A stretch of DNA of 64,000 nt from Physcomitrium patens. Lineage: Eukaryota > Streptophyta > Bryopsida > Funariales > Funariaceae. Below, one piece after another: positions 1-11,976 of the stretch. Both the position numbers and the translations under genes were made by a program. The notes below the pieces were generated by a model. That model had not been told where the DNA came from and did not search any database. It saw only the letters and a program-made list of their open reading frames with translations. The stretch lies in assembly GCF_000002425.4 (NCBI RefSeq), contig NC_037262.1, positions 11,445,243-11,509,242 on the forward strand, read 5' to 3'. Position 1 is the first letter of the stretch, and every line of letters begins with the position of its first letter.

Positions 1-436
1 ACAAAAAGCCTATGTTGCTCATCACAACTATTGTGCCCTTGGTACCAAGACTCTATCAAGATCCAATTAAGAATTTATGATTGGGAACTCAAGGGGGATA
101 TTGACATGTCTCATTGTCAATGATAGATATCATCCACATAGTAATCCATTAAGAATAAAACTCTCCCAATTGGTTTAGAGATTTGACTACCATGATTACA
201 TTAGCATCCCAATGAAAGATGGAACACATCTCTTCCATGTTGTAATGTCACTTCAATATGGAAGAGATGTCTTTCCATCTTTTATCAATACATGCATCAG
301 CATGTGGCTGATTGCAACATGATCCACCAATTGGTTTAGAGATTTGACCCATTTATTCGATGAAACAGGCGCACATTTCTAACCAAGTGTGAAGAGCAGG
401 CACAAATATCTTATCATAAAGTTTAGAACAGATGGA
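1..436. other. Gene-free edge with a direct repeat and a short foldback
   Basis: No coding exon was recognised. A 22-nt direct repeat (CCAATTGGTTTAGAGATTTG plus AC) lies at 166-187 and 327-348. Between the copies is an imperfect foldback with arms at 214-237 and 258-282. The rest up to the VIM-like stop at 937 is probably 3' UTR or downstream sequence of that minus-strand gene. Confidence 0.5.
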
Positions 437-936
437 AGACCCAGTTGGAACTTCGGTCTATCGTGATATGGATTTTATCATACGATAGCAGTTTGTGCTT
501 GTACTTCCGCTGCAACCTAAGGTTGTGTGATATTTTGCAACGGTCTCATTGCTTCAGAGTGAAGTCATTTGCGTACTTTGTGAGAAAATGTTCCTTAACC
601 GTGTCCACATACACCATAAGTATCGCTCTATCGGGGCCGAATTTCCTTCATTCATTGTTGAGTGAACACCAAGCCTAAGACTCTGAGTATAGGTAGATCA
701 CTCCTGATTTGTAGAGACGAATAACACGACCTGCACCCTGTCAATTGTTCATATAAACATTTAGACTTGAAATACCATAAAACGCCACGGGGAGAAGGGA
801 CTCGCCACTGGGGCAGGCCATAAATGGGACTCGGGATGAAGCGTAATGAAGTGAATAGCGCCACTTTTGGCAGACATCAAATTACTGTTGAAAAATCTAG
901 ATAGTACATCGCAGAAATGTTACATCAACTCCAAAG

Positions 937-3900
937 CTATTGACATTCATCGTCTGAACTAAGGAATACATGGCTAACCTGAACTCCCTTACATACACGA
1001 CTACGAGTAACTCTAGGTGGCAACTCAAGTAGAGGAGCACAATTTTTCTTGCGGCCGTTTGACTTGGTGCCTTGATCTACTCGCTGTCTCTTTTGAGGTT
1101 TCATGGTCTTCTCTGGTTGGGTCAGATCTCCAGTACCTAGCGCATTACAACTCATCGCTTCAGTCTCAATTTGCTCACTGCTGCTGTGACCGTTGCTATT
1201 GACAATTCCATCTTCGATTTGATCTTTCGAAGTGTGATTACTTCCATTTAGTACTTCACTCCCAGAATGGCATCCTTTCTTGGCTCTACCTCGCTGCCGA
1301 GACTGAACTTGCTTTTGTTGTTTCTTTAGCGCAAGAAGTAATGAATTCAAATCCTTAATGTCACCATCCTGATCAGCCTGTACAGCAGTTTTGACCTCGA
1401 TGAGTCCCTAACACTGTCTGCTTCAAAATTAAAAGCTGCGACCCAACACGAGCAAAACAGTTTTGTACTAAAAGACAGCAACATTTTAAAAACTGGTCGT
1501 GTTTGTTGTTGAGAAAGATACTTCATAATGATGATGATGATGATGATAACAGAAAAACAACAGCACATACCAGCATACTACGGAGTAGATCTTCGGAATA
1601 ATCAGGAAAGGCTTGGCAGATTGCATGAAAGGCTGGATCTGCAGAGGCATTGGGCAGGATAGTGTATTGAGGTGTATCAATATCAACCTTCGGAGTGTTT
1701 CCAGCACCTGAAGGCACGTCAGAAGTGGCATCCTTAGGTTGAGGATGACCATTTTCCATACCATCGGCAACTACAGGCACGGACTTTTCCAGTTCGGCTG
1801 TTTTCGCTTCAGCTTCTGTTGATTCATTATCTGTAAACACATGCAGTTGTTCCAATAAGCGTAAAGATATTAAATTTCGCTCCTAAGTGTGTAGTTCTTC
1901 CTTTTCTACGAAACAGCCAGAGTGAAACTAGGGGATCGTGATTTAACACACTTGATCTGGAGTCATTATCTCCCTCGTCATCCTCAACACCATCACTTCC
2001 TTGCTCATCCTTAGCAGTATCATGGAGCATCTGTATGACCTCTTCCATCTGCCTATTGATCTGATGGAAAAAAAATTCAATCAAGATGATTACTACACTT
2101 AATGAGTTTCCTTCAAGCAGTCTAAAACTTCATACGACTTCCAAGGTGTAGATACAGGCAAATACCATTGGGAAATGTGGATACATATCGTAAGAAAGAT
2201 CGTGACAGAATGTACCTGAGGAGACACGAGGAATTCACTTATATCTATCTTGCAATTGGGACAACGCTTTACTACTTTTTGCGTTCGAAGAGTACGACCG
2301 GAAACACCCTTTCGCTCTCGGCTGTCTTGACTAGAAAACACAGAATCCAAGCAGCTCTTGCAGAAATTATGTCCACAGGGCACGGAAATTGGCTGATCGA
2401 GAACTTTCCGACAAGCATTGCAACCGAACTCTGCAGGTCCAATACAATGAACCCCATGAGATTCTACCCACTAACTCTTGCGTTCAGAGAGCGGGGAACG
2501 AGTAGCTGGAAAACAACTTCAAACCGTAAAGTCCAAGTCCCCTGGCCAGGAACGATAGATTTTTCAAATCAATGTATGGACAGTTCAGAAAAACTCGATC
2601 TCCTTTCTACCTCCATAATAGACTACAGGGACCGAAAAAACGGTAAGCTGACCAAACTGTCACCTTTAAGTAACCGTTGCTGGACACTAAGTTGTTTCCG
2701 TTTCTGTGTTGCCTCGCTCGGCCCACCTCCTGAAGTCTTTCTGCTTGCCGGAGGTTCGCGGGACCATCCCCATCCTACTCCTTCCTTCATAGGCATACAA
2801 CTCTTACATAAGGCCCACGCTAAGCACAATCAAGTTGATAAATCAAAGTTCATTTATGGCGTCCAAGCAAGCATCACCAAACTAATTTAAATTGCATACA
2901 TAGTCTACTGAGTATTCTCAAATATTGACGTCACAAGATTTACATTAAGAACAATAACTACCATATGGGCTAAAGAAAACAACAGTAAAAATCATAACTG
3001 GATGAGGCTTAGATTCTCCACCATGAGATAGGTTATTTACTAGGTAAGAGGAATACCGTATAGGCCCAGGCAGGTGATGACTTCCTTTCAAATACATCAG
3101 TTGCCGACTTTAGCTCTTTAACCACAGGAAGAGGTCTTGGACGGTCCCCATGCTCATCACTAAAAAATAAAGACGGTAAATGTAAGTAAAAACCTTCAGT
3201 GTAAGTACGAACTATCATGATTAAATTTGTCATCACAAAGAAAATCAGAAATTAGTCGTATAGCCTTTCAGAACGAATTTGATCATTCGAAACAGAGAAA
3301 ACAAAAAATGGACCGATACAATTCCAATACATTCAGCCACATCAATAAGATCTGTTGAAACGGAAGGTTGAAAAGCCTGACTTTGAAAAGGCCCATGCTT
3401 TGTAACTCGAGATTTCATGAAACATAAGATACATATCAGTTAAATGACGACAAACATGACTTTGATGATAACCTGCGAAGAGTACAAAAGCACAATAAAT
3501 CTGCAGAGTGAATGGTAGCTGCAAGTACCTTGTCCAGGGAGCCGGCTCATTGTCGCAGCGGACTAATAGGTAACGACAGACCTTGTGACCCTGCATAAGC
3601 ACAGAGTTTTTTTTAATAAGCTGAGGACACAGTTGAGCGTGTCAGGAAAAACATCAACATTGCACTACACTCCGTAAATTTGTCGACGTTTAGACGCCAT
3701 TCTTGCCTGTACCCCCTTCTTACGCCAGCACATTTCGATCCTATATACACCATCATATCTTACACCTGCATCTGGAGCATAAGCTGACCTCTTCTCTTTA
3801 TGTGACCTGCATATTAAGCAGGAACAAAGTTAACCAACGATCAAAAACTCTAAGTCATTCACCTCCAACTTGCGATGCTAACTACAGACATAAGTGACTA

Positions 3901-6046
3901 AAATCCGTCCATGCAACCTCGGAAAACTTCAACATCTGATTTCCGCTTCGAAAAGAAGCGCAGTTCAACATAATTGCGGATGTTGAGAAGACACGGCTAT
4001 AGATCCTGAATGCAAGGAACATACCTCACAACACGAATAGGGTAACCATGCTTGCAACTAACTCGCAAAGCTTCGTTCATCTTATCAAACTTCTGATCGA
4101 ATGATTGCTCTTTGTTGGTGCGCTTGTTCCCACTCAAATCTCTCCCACCGCTGCAATAATAAAACAGAAAATTATAAAACACACGCCAGAATGATGATTC
4201 AGATAAAAAAAAAATAGTACTATGTTCAACTTCCAGTGACACTCCCAAGTAACTGGCAGTGTAAGCCACACCTGCCTGTGTACAGAAACCACTCGCCATG
4301 ATCTTCATCATCTTCATAACCGCCAGAAAGTGCTACAGATTGCGAACCATAGTCAGACTGCCCTGCAATGCCTGCAACATGAGGTAGATGTGCACCCCAC
4401 TGCCTGCATTCCATGCGATCCTCCCAGCACTCTCCGACTAGAACTCCTTGACCTCGCGTAGGATCATATTCAGCTGTAATGGGCCCAAAATGATCAGGTG
4501 CAATAGTAACAAATATTTTGCCACTACAGGCATTAGCTTTCCCCGTCTTCACTGCTCGGCTAGTGGTGAAGCACTTATCCGGTCTGCTGTCATTATCACG
4601 GTATGTGTAAACTTTCGATGGACCGCTATTACTATTTACGACTGATCTGGCCATACGAATCGCCATTACTAAAGCTGAATTAATGCGAGGATTGGTTGCC
4701 ATTTTAGCAGGAATCGCAGCTCGACATTTTCCACACGTCTTTTTTCCTTGCCCAACCCATCTCTGGAAGCACTTCAAGCAAAAGTTGTGTCCACATGGTG
4801 TCTGCAATCACAGGTCACACCTCATTTCTCAGGAACAAGTCGTACAAGAAGTTAACATCGTACCGATGGTAGTAGACACCCCCATAGGGCAATGGTCATG
4901 CTGTCAACTTGATTAAAGAGATATAACCAGAAACACTCATGTGTGATTACGAATAGTTACAACTACAGCTTCCACAAGTTACGCAATATCTTAAGAAACA
5001 TTGACAGCCCTGGTGAGGCTATGTACTACGTGCTCAATATATGAAACTGACATGGCTGCAACCGACCTTTACAGTGTCCCATAAGTACCACAATCCCAGA
5101 AAAAATATCTTCATTAGATACGTTAGCATGTGTCCTCGAAAGAAGAATACTTCTAAAATCATGTATATCTAGACCCACAAGCATGCTTCAATATAAAAAG
5201 CGTCGAACGACATGTCCGACCGAGGAGACTGCAACAAGAAACAATACGAAACAAAATTACAATTGCTGTACACAGTAGTGATAAAGGTGATCCTTGACAG
5301 TTCTTTGCCAAGTCAAACATCGCATCGTGAAGGCATCAGCAGTTATTTTATAGGCTGAAAAACAAAGGCGATCGCTATCTGTGACATTAACTCCTACTAC
5401 GATAAAAGTCCATGTGTGCATGCGGAAAAGAAAGATACAAAATCAGGCATCGTCATATGAACTGATTGTGGCTGAGATGCCAAAGGAGGGAATAGAAGAA
5501 AAGTAAAGAATATAGGTAAGATGAAACGAAATGAAAAATGCATGAAGCGAAACTTACTGTCACTGGTCTCTCAGCAAGCTGAAGACAGAAGATGCAATTA
5601 AGACTGTTATCCATCATTTCTAGCGTCGCATTGCGCTTATTCCCGTCAGCACTTTTCTTGTCGCCATTAGCGGAACTTGCTTCGGCGGAATAATTAGTAA
5701 CCAGCCCTTTGCTCATGAGTTCCTGCCGTCTTTTAGCTTTCTCACCATCTGTGAGGGTTGAGTCAGCTTGAATTGCATGAATCTTGCTCACCAAATTGCC
5801 CTCCTCGGGTACCGCTACGGGCTTCTGGACGATGGAAGGCATGTCGGAAGGAGGTGGAAGTAGACAGTCAGGACAATCCCAGTCGCCAAGAGGCACAAGC
5901 TTTACAGGAGGATTCAGACATCGCATGTGCCACGGACTAACACAACTACTGCACAGAAGAACATCGCAGTCAGGTGGCACGATTTTGCACACCATGCACA
6001 TTCCATCTGCGTCACACGGTAAGTCCGCCATTGTTGCCAACTCCAA
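937..6046 (-). CDS. VIM/ORTHRUS-like PHD-RING-SRA-RING E3 ubiquitin ligase with CUE-like tail
   Basis: Predicted nuclear chromatin factor that reads methylated DNA through SRA and ubiquitinates through RING domains; this family supports maintenance of CG methylation. Proposed CDS exons, minus strand in order of translation: 6046-5558, 4801-4272, 4150-4025, 3806-3707, 3590-3529, 3159-3057, 2784-2664, 2430-2216, 2060-1952, 1830-1571, 1377-937 (TAG). Phases all close, giving 851 residues. Domains: PHD about 8-65 (CMVC...CSSC..PWHMRC...CPDC); RING1 about 152-195 ([18 protein letters not shown]); SRA about 262-425 ([31 protein letters not shown]); RING2 about 514-565 ([18 protein letters not shown]); then acidic and low-complexity sequence with a CUE-like block about 683-727. 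Initiation may be at the second Met (6031), which matches the usual start of the family. The exon 6/7 junction (3057/2784) is the least certain. The intron after exon 4 uses a GC donor. The family name rests on motif recognition, not a search. Confidence 0.9.
3591..3706 (-). other. GC-AG intron inside the SRA-domain coding region
   Basis: On the minus strand the exon ends ...GTACAG and the intron opens GCAAGA, so the donor is GC rather than GT; the acceptor is TTATGCAG. Joining here keeps phase 0 and reads through the conserved block [18 protein letters not shown] donor a few bases upstream would delete the Q codon and break the frame. Confidence 0.75.
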
Positions 6047-7260
6047 CTGACTCAGTTACCTGTACCAATTCAACCGCAGCTGCGTCAGCCGACCACTGAG
6101 GCAACCATTTTTGTTTTTTGTTTTTTATTTTTTCCCTTGAAATGACGTCCACTCAATTCTCTGAAGTCCAACACCCCAAACCAGCAACTTTCCAGCTTGA
6201 GCTCATCTTAATATCTTGTTACATCGAACTCGATGCCACTTACTCTCATCTCCACTTCTCAAAATTCTCCTCAGCTGCTGGAAATCAAATTTTAAAATTC
6301 TAACCTGTCCCGAAAGCGTTTTGACTCAACTTCCCTATCTTCCAAATTCGGATCCAAACAAGAAGTTGTCCGAACGTCTCTGCATCCCTCCTCTGCAAAA
6401 AGAAAAATCTCAAAGCTCCTCCTAGAACAATGCACCTGCCAACCACACTCCCAAAGCTCAACCGAACATCTCAAAACCACCTCTCTCCTCGACCTCTACA
6501 ATCCCCGCCCTCTGCTGCCACTTAGCAGCAACTCCAACGCCCCCTTCAAAAGCAACGTCGTAAACTATCCACCTGCAATCCTCGCCTCCCCTACTCCCTT
6601 CCACGTTCATATTCATAAACGAAACCGCTTCTCAAGCCCTCGAACTGTGCTTCCTACCCCTCGCTCCTGACGTCGAATCTCCCACACAGCGGAGACAAAG
6701 TGTAAGAAGCAGACTAAGGCAAAGTCCAGAAAACACCGAAACACATAACTCCTCCGAACACACCTTGATCCTCCCCCCGATTCGCAACACACCTAAACAC
6801 GATACGGTGAGAAGCATCAATCAAGCAAGCAAGGAACGAGAGAGAGAGAGAGAGAGAGAGAGATGATCCGAGGCATGACCGAGAGACGACGAACGCATTT
6901 GTCCATACTCCCCCCCTCCCTCCCCGCCTGCTCGCCGACTGCCAACCAAATGAATCCCTTAAAATTCCCTTCCCTTCCCCGACTCAACCCGACTCCACTC
7001 GACTGTTCACGAACTCCGACTCGGTAGGCTCGGACGGATGAATAAACGAACGAAGGGAGAACGGACGGAGCCTCAACGAAGAGGACCTAAGTTCCCTTCC
7101 ATTCCCGTCCCACGGGACACTGATCGTTCGCTCGTTCGTTCGTTCATCCAGCCAGCTAGCTCGCACGCCCAGCCCTTTGCCTGTGCTCCTTGAGCGGGAC
7201 TGGCACGGGCACGGCGTCTCGGGTGTGTGCACTCGTGCTCGGGGGCTCTAAAAAGGCGCG
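6047..7260 (-). promoter_or_regulatory. Upstream/5' UTR region of the VIM-like gene
   Basis: This stretch is clearly richer in GC than the AT desert that begins near 7.38 kb, and it has no recognisable coding exon. It contains a GA dinucleotide run (6839-6863) and pyrimidine-rich and CCCTCCC tracts on the plus strand. Its position and composition fit the leader and promoter of the minus-strand VIM-like gene, but no TATA box or transcription start could be fixed. Confidence 0.4.
6839..6863. repeat. GA microsatellite
   Basis: Uninterrupted (GA) run of about 25 nt in the upstream region of the VIM-like gene. GA/CT runs are common in plant 5' leaders and core promoters. Confidence 0.9.
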
Positions 7261-7379
7261 CGGGTATGGATGGAACGAGGGTACTAATTAGGCATTGCTT
7301 CACAACAACTTGAGTTAAGAACATTCGAAGCCAATAATCCCCTTCTTTTTTAGACTTTCCAATTTGCAACGACGTGCCC

Positions 7380-7828
7380 ATGGATTTGGAAAAGACGATA
7401 ATTTTAACTTTAAATTTTAACTTTTATTACTACAATTAATAGTATCATTTTTTTTTTGTTTTATACCCAAGCCACATTTGGTTTTGTGAGTAGGGATTCA
7501 TGTTCCAAGTGAATTTAGTTGCTTTGTTCCCATTTAGATATGCAAAAATTGAGTTTTTCTTTTCTTTTCTTTTTTTCTTTTCTTTATTGGTCTACTTACA
7601 TCAACTACCTCCAAGAAATATCCTCCAATGATGTAAATATCTTCTTTTATATGATTTATTGAGATGCCAATATTCAGAAATTGTAGTACTCAATTAAAGT
7701 TTAGTGAAAATGCTAGATCTTGAAGTTCAATATCTTCTAGTTCATGTTACCAATTTTTATTTGTTTAAAATAAAATAAAAATAAAACCAAACTTTAAAAG
7801 TAACAGAAGGAATTTAAGACAACTGTAG

Positions 7829-7859
<31 letters not shown>

Positions 7860-9370
7860 TGATAAACTTATAAGATAAGATAAGGATTGTCTTACTAGAC
7901 ACATCATCTTTAATTTTATTTTAAAATTAGAAAAAATCTTACATGTTATGGATAAAAATAACAGAACGTCATCTTTAAGACCTAGTTCCAATTTTATTTA
8001 ATTTTATTAAAGTATTTTAATATATCAGTAGAACTTGTCCATTATCAAGACTCTTAGTATTTTTTGTTTTTTTATTTTATTTTTTCTTCTCTTCAGCCAT
8101 GATACTTTGCTTGACTAGATCTCAAATTCTTGACATTTTTTCATAATTTAATGATTCTTCTGTAGTCTATTTATAATGACTTGAAAAATGTTATAATCAA
8201 TACAAAAACAAAAAGAATTCTGAATGGATTTTTATCTCTAAAACTGTAATAGTAGTTGCTAAGGAAACCCTTTAGATTATCTTCTTCTATGCTTGTTTTT
8301 ATTTAGTACTTACCTTTTTGTATTGGTAGATTTCTTTTTTGATGATCGTTTTTTGATTTTTACTTTTTAAGCTTCTTAAAAGTGTAATCGGGAAATCCAC
8401 GTGTTATTCGATTCTATTGCCATTTATTTATTTTAAGATTACTTTATTTTATTTCAGGGTTTAAAAAGTTCTATACTTAATATTAAAATATAAATCATGA
8501 TTATTTTTTAAAAAGTCTAAAGAAGAGAATACAAGATGAAAAACAAAATTTTAATTTACAGAATTAATACACACTCATATATATATATATATATATATAT
8601 ATAAGTAGAAAATATTTTGACCAAATCAATAACAATTAAACTTTAAGGAAAAGAAAAAGAAAAACATATAATTCTAGCAGATAAAATCTTGCCAAAAAAA
8701 ATCTTACAGGTGTAAAAACAACCACCAGACTTAACATTCATTACACCATAAATATTCATTAAAATTATTTAAGAAATCACTAAGAATTGGCTATCACAAA
8801 ATAATATCCATTAGCCAATTAAATAAATTTAAACAAGAATTCATTGTTGTAATAGGACTTTTAATATTTTATATTGCCACATTGATTGAAAAAGAATCTT
8901 ATCTATGTTATTATAATATCTAATGTTTTTAGAATAGGAATTAATGTCTTTAAATAATTTAATTGATTAACTAAAGATATTTATAAAATAAAAAATGTAT
9001 AATAAAAATGGCTTTGAGGCCATAGATAAATTAGAAATAACTAAACTCAATCGTTATCTTGATATGTTTTTGTATTCTTATATTGTGTCTAAATGTTTTT
9101 GATCCAACATCCAAAGATCGTCTTAGTAATTACCTCTTATAATAAATCATTATTTTTTTATATTTTTCCATTTGCACATAGATGATACGTATTAATCTTA
9201 TAGTATTTAGTTGTTGATAGTACCTAGTAGTTATTTGGTTAACTAGTTTATTAAGAAAATAGATACTCCAAACTATAATCAGTTAATAAATCATTATTTT
9301 ATAAAGAAATGTGGCTACTACAAATGTACTATTAAACTTGGTTGCTATAGTACATTTGTAATATTAAACT
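7380..9370. other. AT-rich gene-free DNA
   Basis: About 2 kb dominated by A/T homopolymers, with TA microsatellites near 7832-7859 and 8577-8602. No reading frame with protein-like composition was seen on either strand. I recognise no element boundaries; decayed transposon sequence is the likeliest origin. Confidence 0.6.
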
Positions 9371-9985
9371 TTATACAAATTTTATACAAATTTATACAAA
9401 TTTTATACAAATTTATACAAATTTTATACAAATTTATACAAATTTTATACAAAGTTTATTGTACAAATTTTATACAAAGTTTATTATACAAATTTTATAC
9501 AAAGTTTATTATACAAATTTATATACAAATTTATATACAAATTTATATACAAATTTATATACAAATTTATATACAAATTTGTACAAAGTTTATACAAAGT
9601 TTATACAAATTTTATACAAATTTTATACAAACTTTATACAAATTTATATAAATTTTAAACAAATTTTATACAAATTTATACAAATTTTATACAAAGTTAT
9701 ATAACTTTATATAAATTTTATACAAAGTTATATAAAATTTGTATAAAGTTTATATAAAGTTATATAAATTTGTATAAAGTTTATACAAATTTTATACAAA
9801 TTTTATACAAATTTTATACAAATTTTATACAAATTTTATACAAATTTTATACAAAGTTTGGATAAAGTTTATATAAAGTTTATATAAAGTTTTTTGTTTT
9901 TTTATTTTATAAAAATTTTATACAAATTTTATACAAAGTTTATACAAAGTTTATACAAATTTTATACAAACTTTATACAAATTTT
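9371..9985. repeat. AT-rich minisatellite with 10-12 bp units
   Basis: About 615 nt of head-to-tail units related to ATTTTATACAA (11 bp). ATTTATACAA (10 bp) and ATTTATATACAA (12 bp) variants are interspersed. The cleanest 11-bp run is 9780-9853; a clean 12-bp run is around 9520-9580. Short inverted stretches (ATACAAATTT against AAATTTGTAT) make parts of it self-complementary. Units differ by one T or TA, which suggests slippage and unequal exchange. Confidence 0.9.
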
Positions 9986-10725
9986 ATAAATAACTAAAAC
10001 AAATTTTCTTGCCATAATATCCTGAAAGAAATATTTCCCACAAGCATCTATATAATATTCTACCAAAAAAAGTTTGTATCTTTGATTGGAAAATACAATA
10101 CTTAAAAAATCCATCTATATCTAAAGGGTGCATAGTATCATCTAAAAATGCATAATGTATATATTTTATAACCAATATTGCATTAAGGTATGTTTGTATA
10201 TTCTTTACTAACAATACCTACTTCAAATAACTTAATATTTGGTAAATTATCCAAAATATAATATTTAAAAAGAATTAATATTAGTATCAATTATAACAAA
10301 TAATCCACATTATTATAATATTTACATAATCATATCATAATTGTAAGGTCAGGTCTTTTTTGACAATACTATCTATTTGACAAATTCATTGATAAATTTT
10401 GTCTTATTATTTAGATATTTAAATATGATCAATTAACATAAAATAATGTACATATATTTATGTTTTTTACTAAAATAGACTATTTTAAGTACTTTCTAAA
10501 TTTTAGTGGTATAACTATATTTAGTATCAATAATTTGGAAATTATTTGGTCATTTATATAAATTATGTTGTATTAGATAATGTAATAAAAACGTATGGTG
10601 AAAGCATATTGATTTTTAAATTTTAATATATCACCAATTGATTGATAATAATACTAAAAACTTTTCTGCCAAGTGGTTGTGCTTTTTGCAATTGTTATAT
10701 TGTACATTATTTTATCCATTATTTT

Positions 10726-10731
<6 letters not shown>

Positions 10732-10771
<40 letters not shown>
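10732..10771. repeat. TA microsatellite
   Basis: About 40 nt of TA following an ACACACA stretch. Confidence 0.95.
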
Positions 10772-10776
<5 letters not shown>

Positions 10777-11918
10777 TTTGATTTTTAAAATTGTGATTCT
10801 ATATTAATATTTTCTGATCACTTTTGATTTCTATTAATTGGTTGGAATATAATTGGATTAAAAGTGTTTGATTGAATTATAGAATAAAAGATTAATGTTT
10901 TTAGAATACTACTAAAAATAGTATTTAAGATATTTGAATATCATTAATCGATTCTTATAAGATGTTTCTCAAAATTCTAAAGATGTAAGTTTTTATTATA
11001 TGATTTTGTATAATTAATTAATTTTTTATTTTATTTTTATAGATTTCTATGTATAAATTATTTAAAATATTGGCTAGAATAGGTGAAAAATCTAACTCCT
11101 AAGCAAAAGACCTTTTGTATATCATTTCAGCATTTACTTAATCAATATACTTTGAACTTCATAAATCAGGGATATCCCAAATGAGATGTTCTAAGTGGCC
11201 TCAAAAAGCTTAAAATACTTTATAAATTTAAAATATAAAGTATTTAATTTAGAATTATTCTAATCCAATAGAAGAGCTCTAGTAATTATTTACAAATTTT
11301 CACATCAACAATATCAAGCCTACTTCAAAAATTCACATCATATTCTTTATAGATCCAAACACAATATTTTCCTATTGCTAGAAGGCCAAATAAAAAAATA
11401 TTATTTAAAATTTATTGAGCTCATATATTAGAATCACCTCAGTTTGGCAAGAAAGCTCTAGCAGCCATTGATAATCTAAAATCAATAAGACTATTTATTT
11501 TTACAAAATCGTATATATTTCAAAATTTAAGTTAGTTAAAGAAACTAAATCTCATAACGAAAAATAAAAGCTATATAAAATTAGAAAGTATTTATTTTTA
11601 TAAATAGAATTTATAAAAATTGTAAATTTTAAAGACATAATAGCATTGTAAGTAATAGAAATAATAAATTATAAAGAAAATTGTAAGAAAAAGTCATTCT
11701 AATTTACAAATATTACAAATGTATAGATATAAAAGTGGTTTATATTCTTACCACCTAACAAATTTTTTAGTTTATTAAATTCTAATTCATAACATATATG
11801 TTATATATTTTTATATCAAATACTGATTTGTAATATGTAAATATTTTAGAATTAATTCTACATTATTTTTAAAAAAATGGTTTTTATTTGAACTAATAGT
11901 TTTTTTCCCAAATTTAGT

Positions 11919-11921
<3 letters not shown>

Positions 11922-11972
<51 letters not shown>
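11922..11972. repeat. Long TA microsatellite
   Basis: About 51 nt of uninterrupted TA, one of the longest in the window. Confidence 0.95.

Positions 11973-11976
<4 letters not shown>

Noticed and set aside
445-678. A 77-codon plus-strand frame near the window start.
   Set aside because: It lies antisense to the likely 3' region of the VIM-like gene and has no recognisable motif.
9459-9704. An 81-codon frame of repeated LYTN/FIQI-type residues.
   Set aside because: It is the translation of the AT minisatellite, not a gene.
9371-9985. Considered as a CRISPR-like array.
   Set aside because: Units are contiguous without unique spacers, and the sequence context is a plant nuclear genome.
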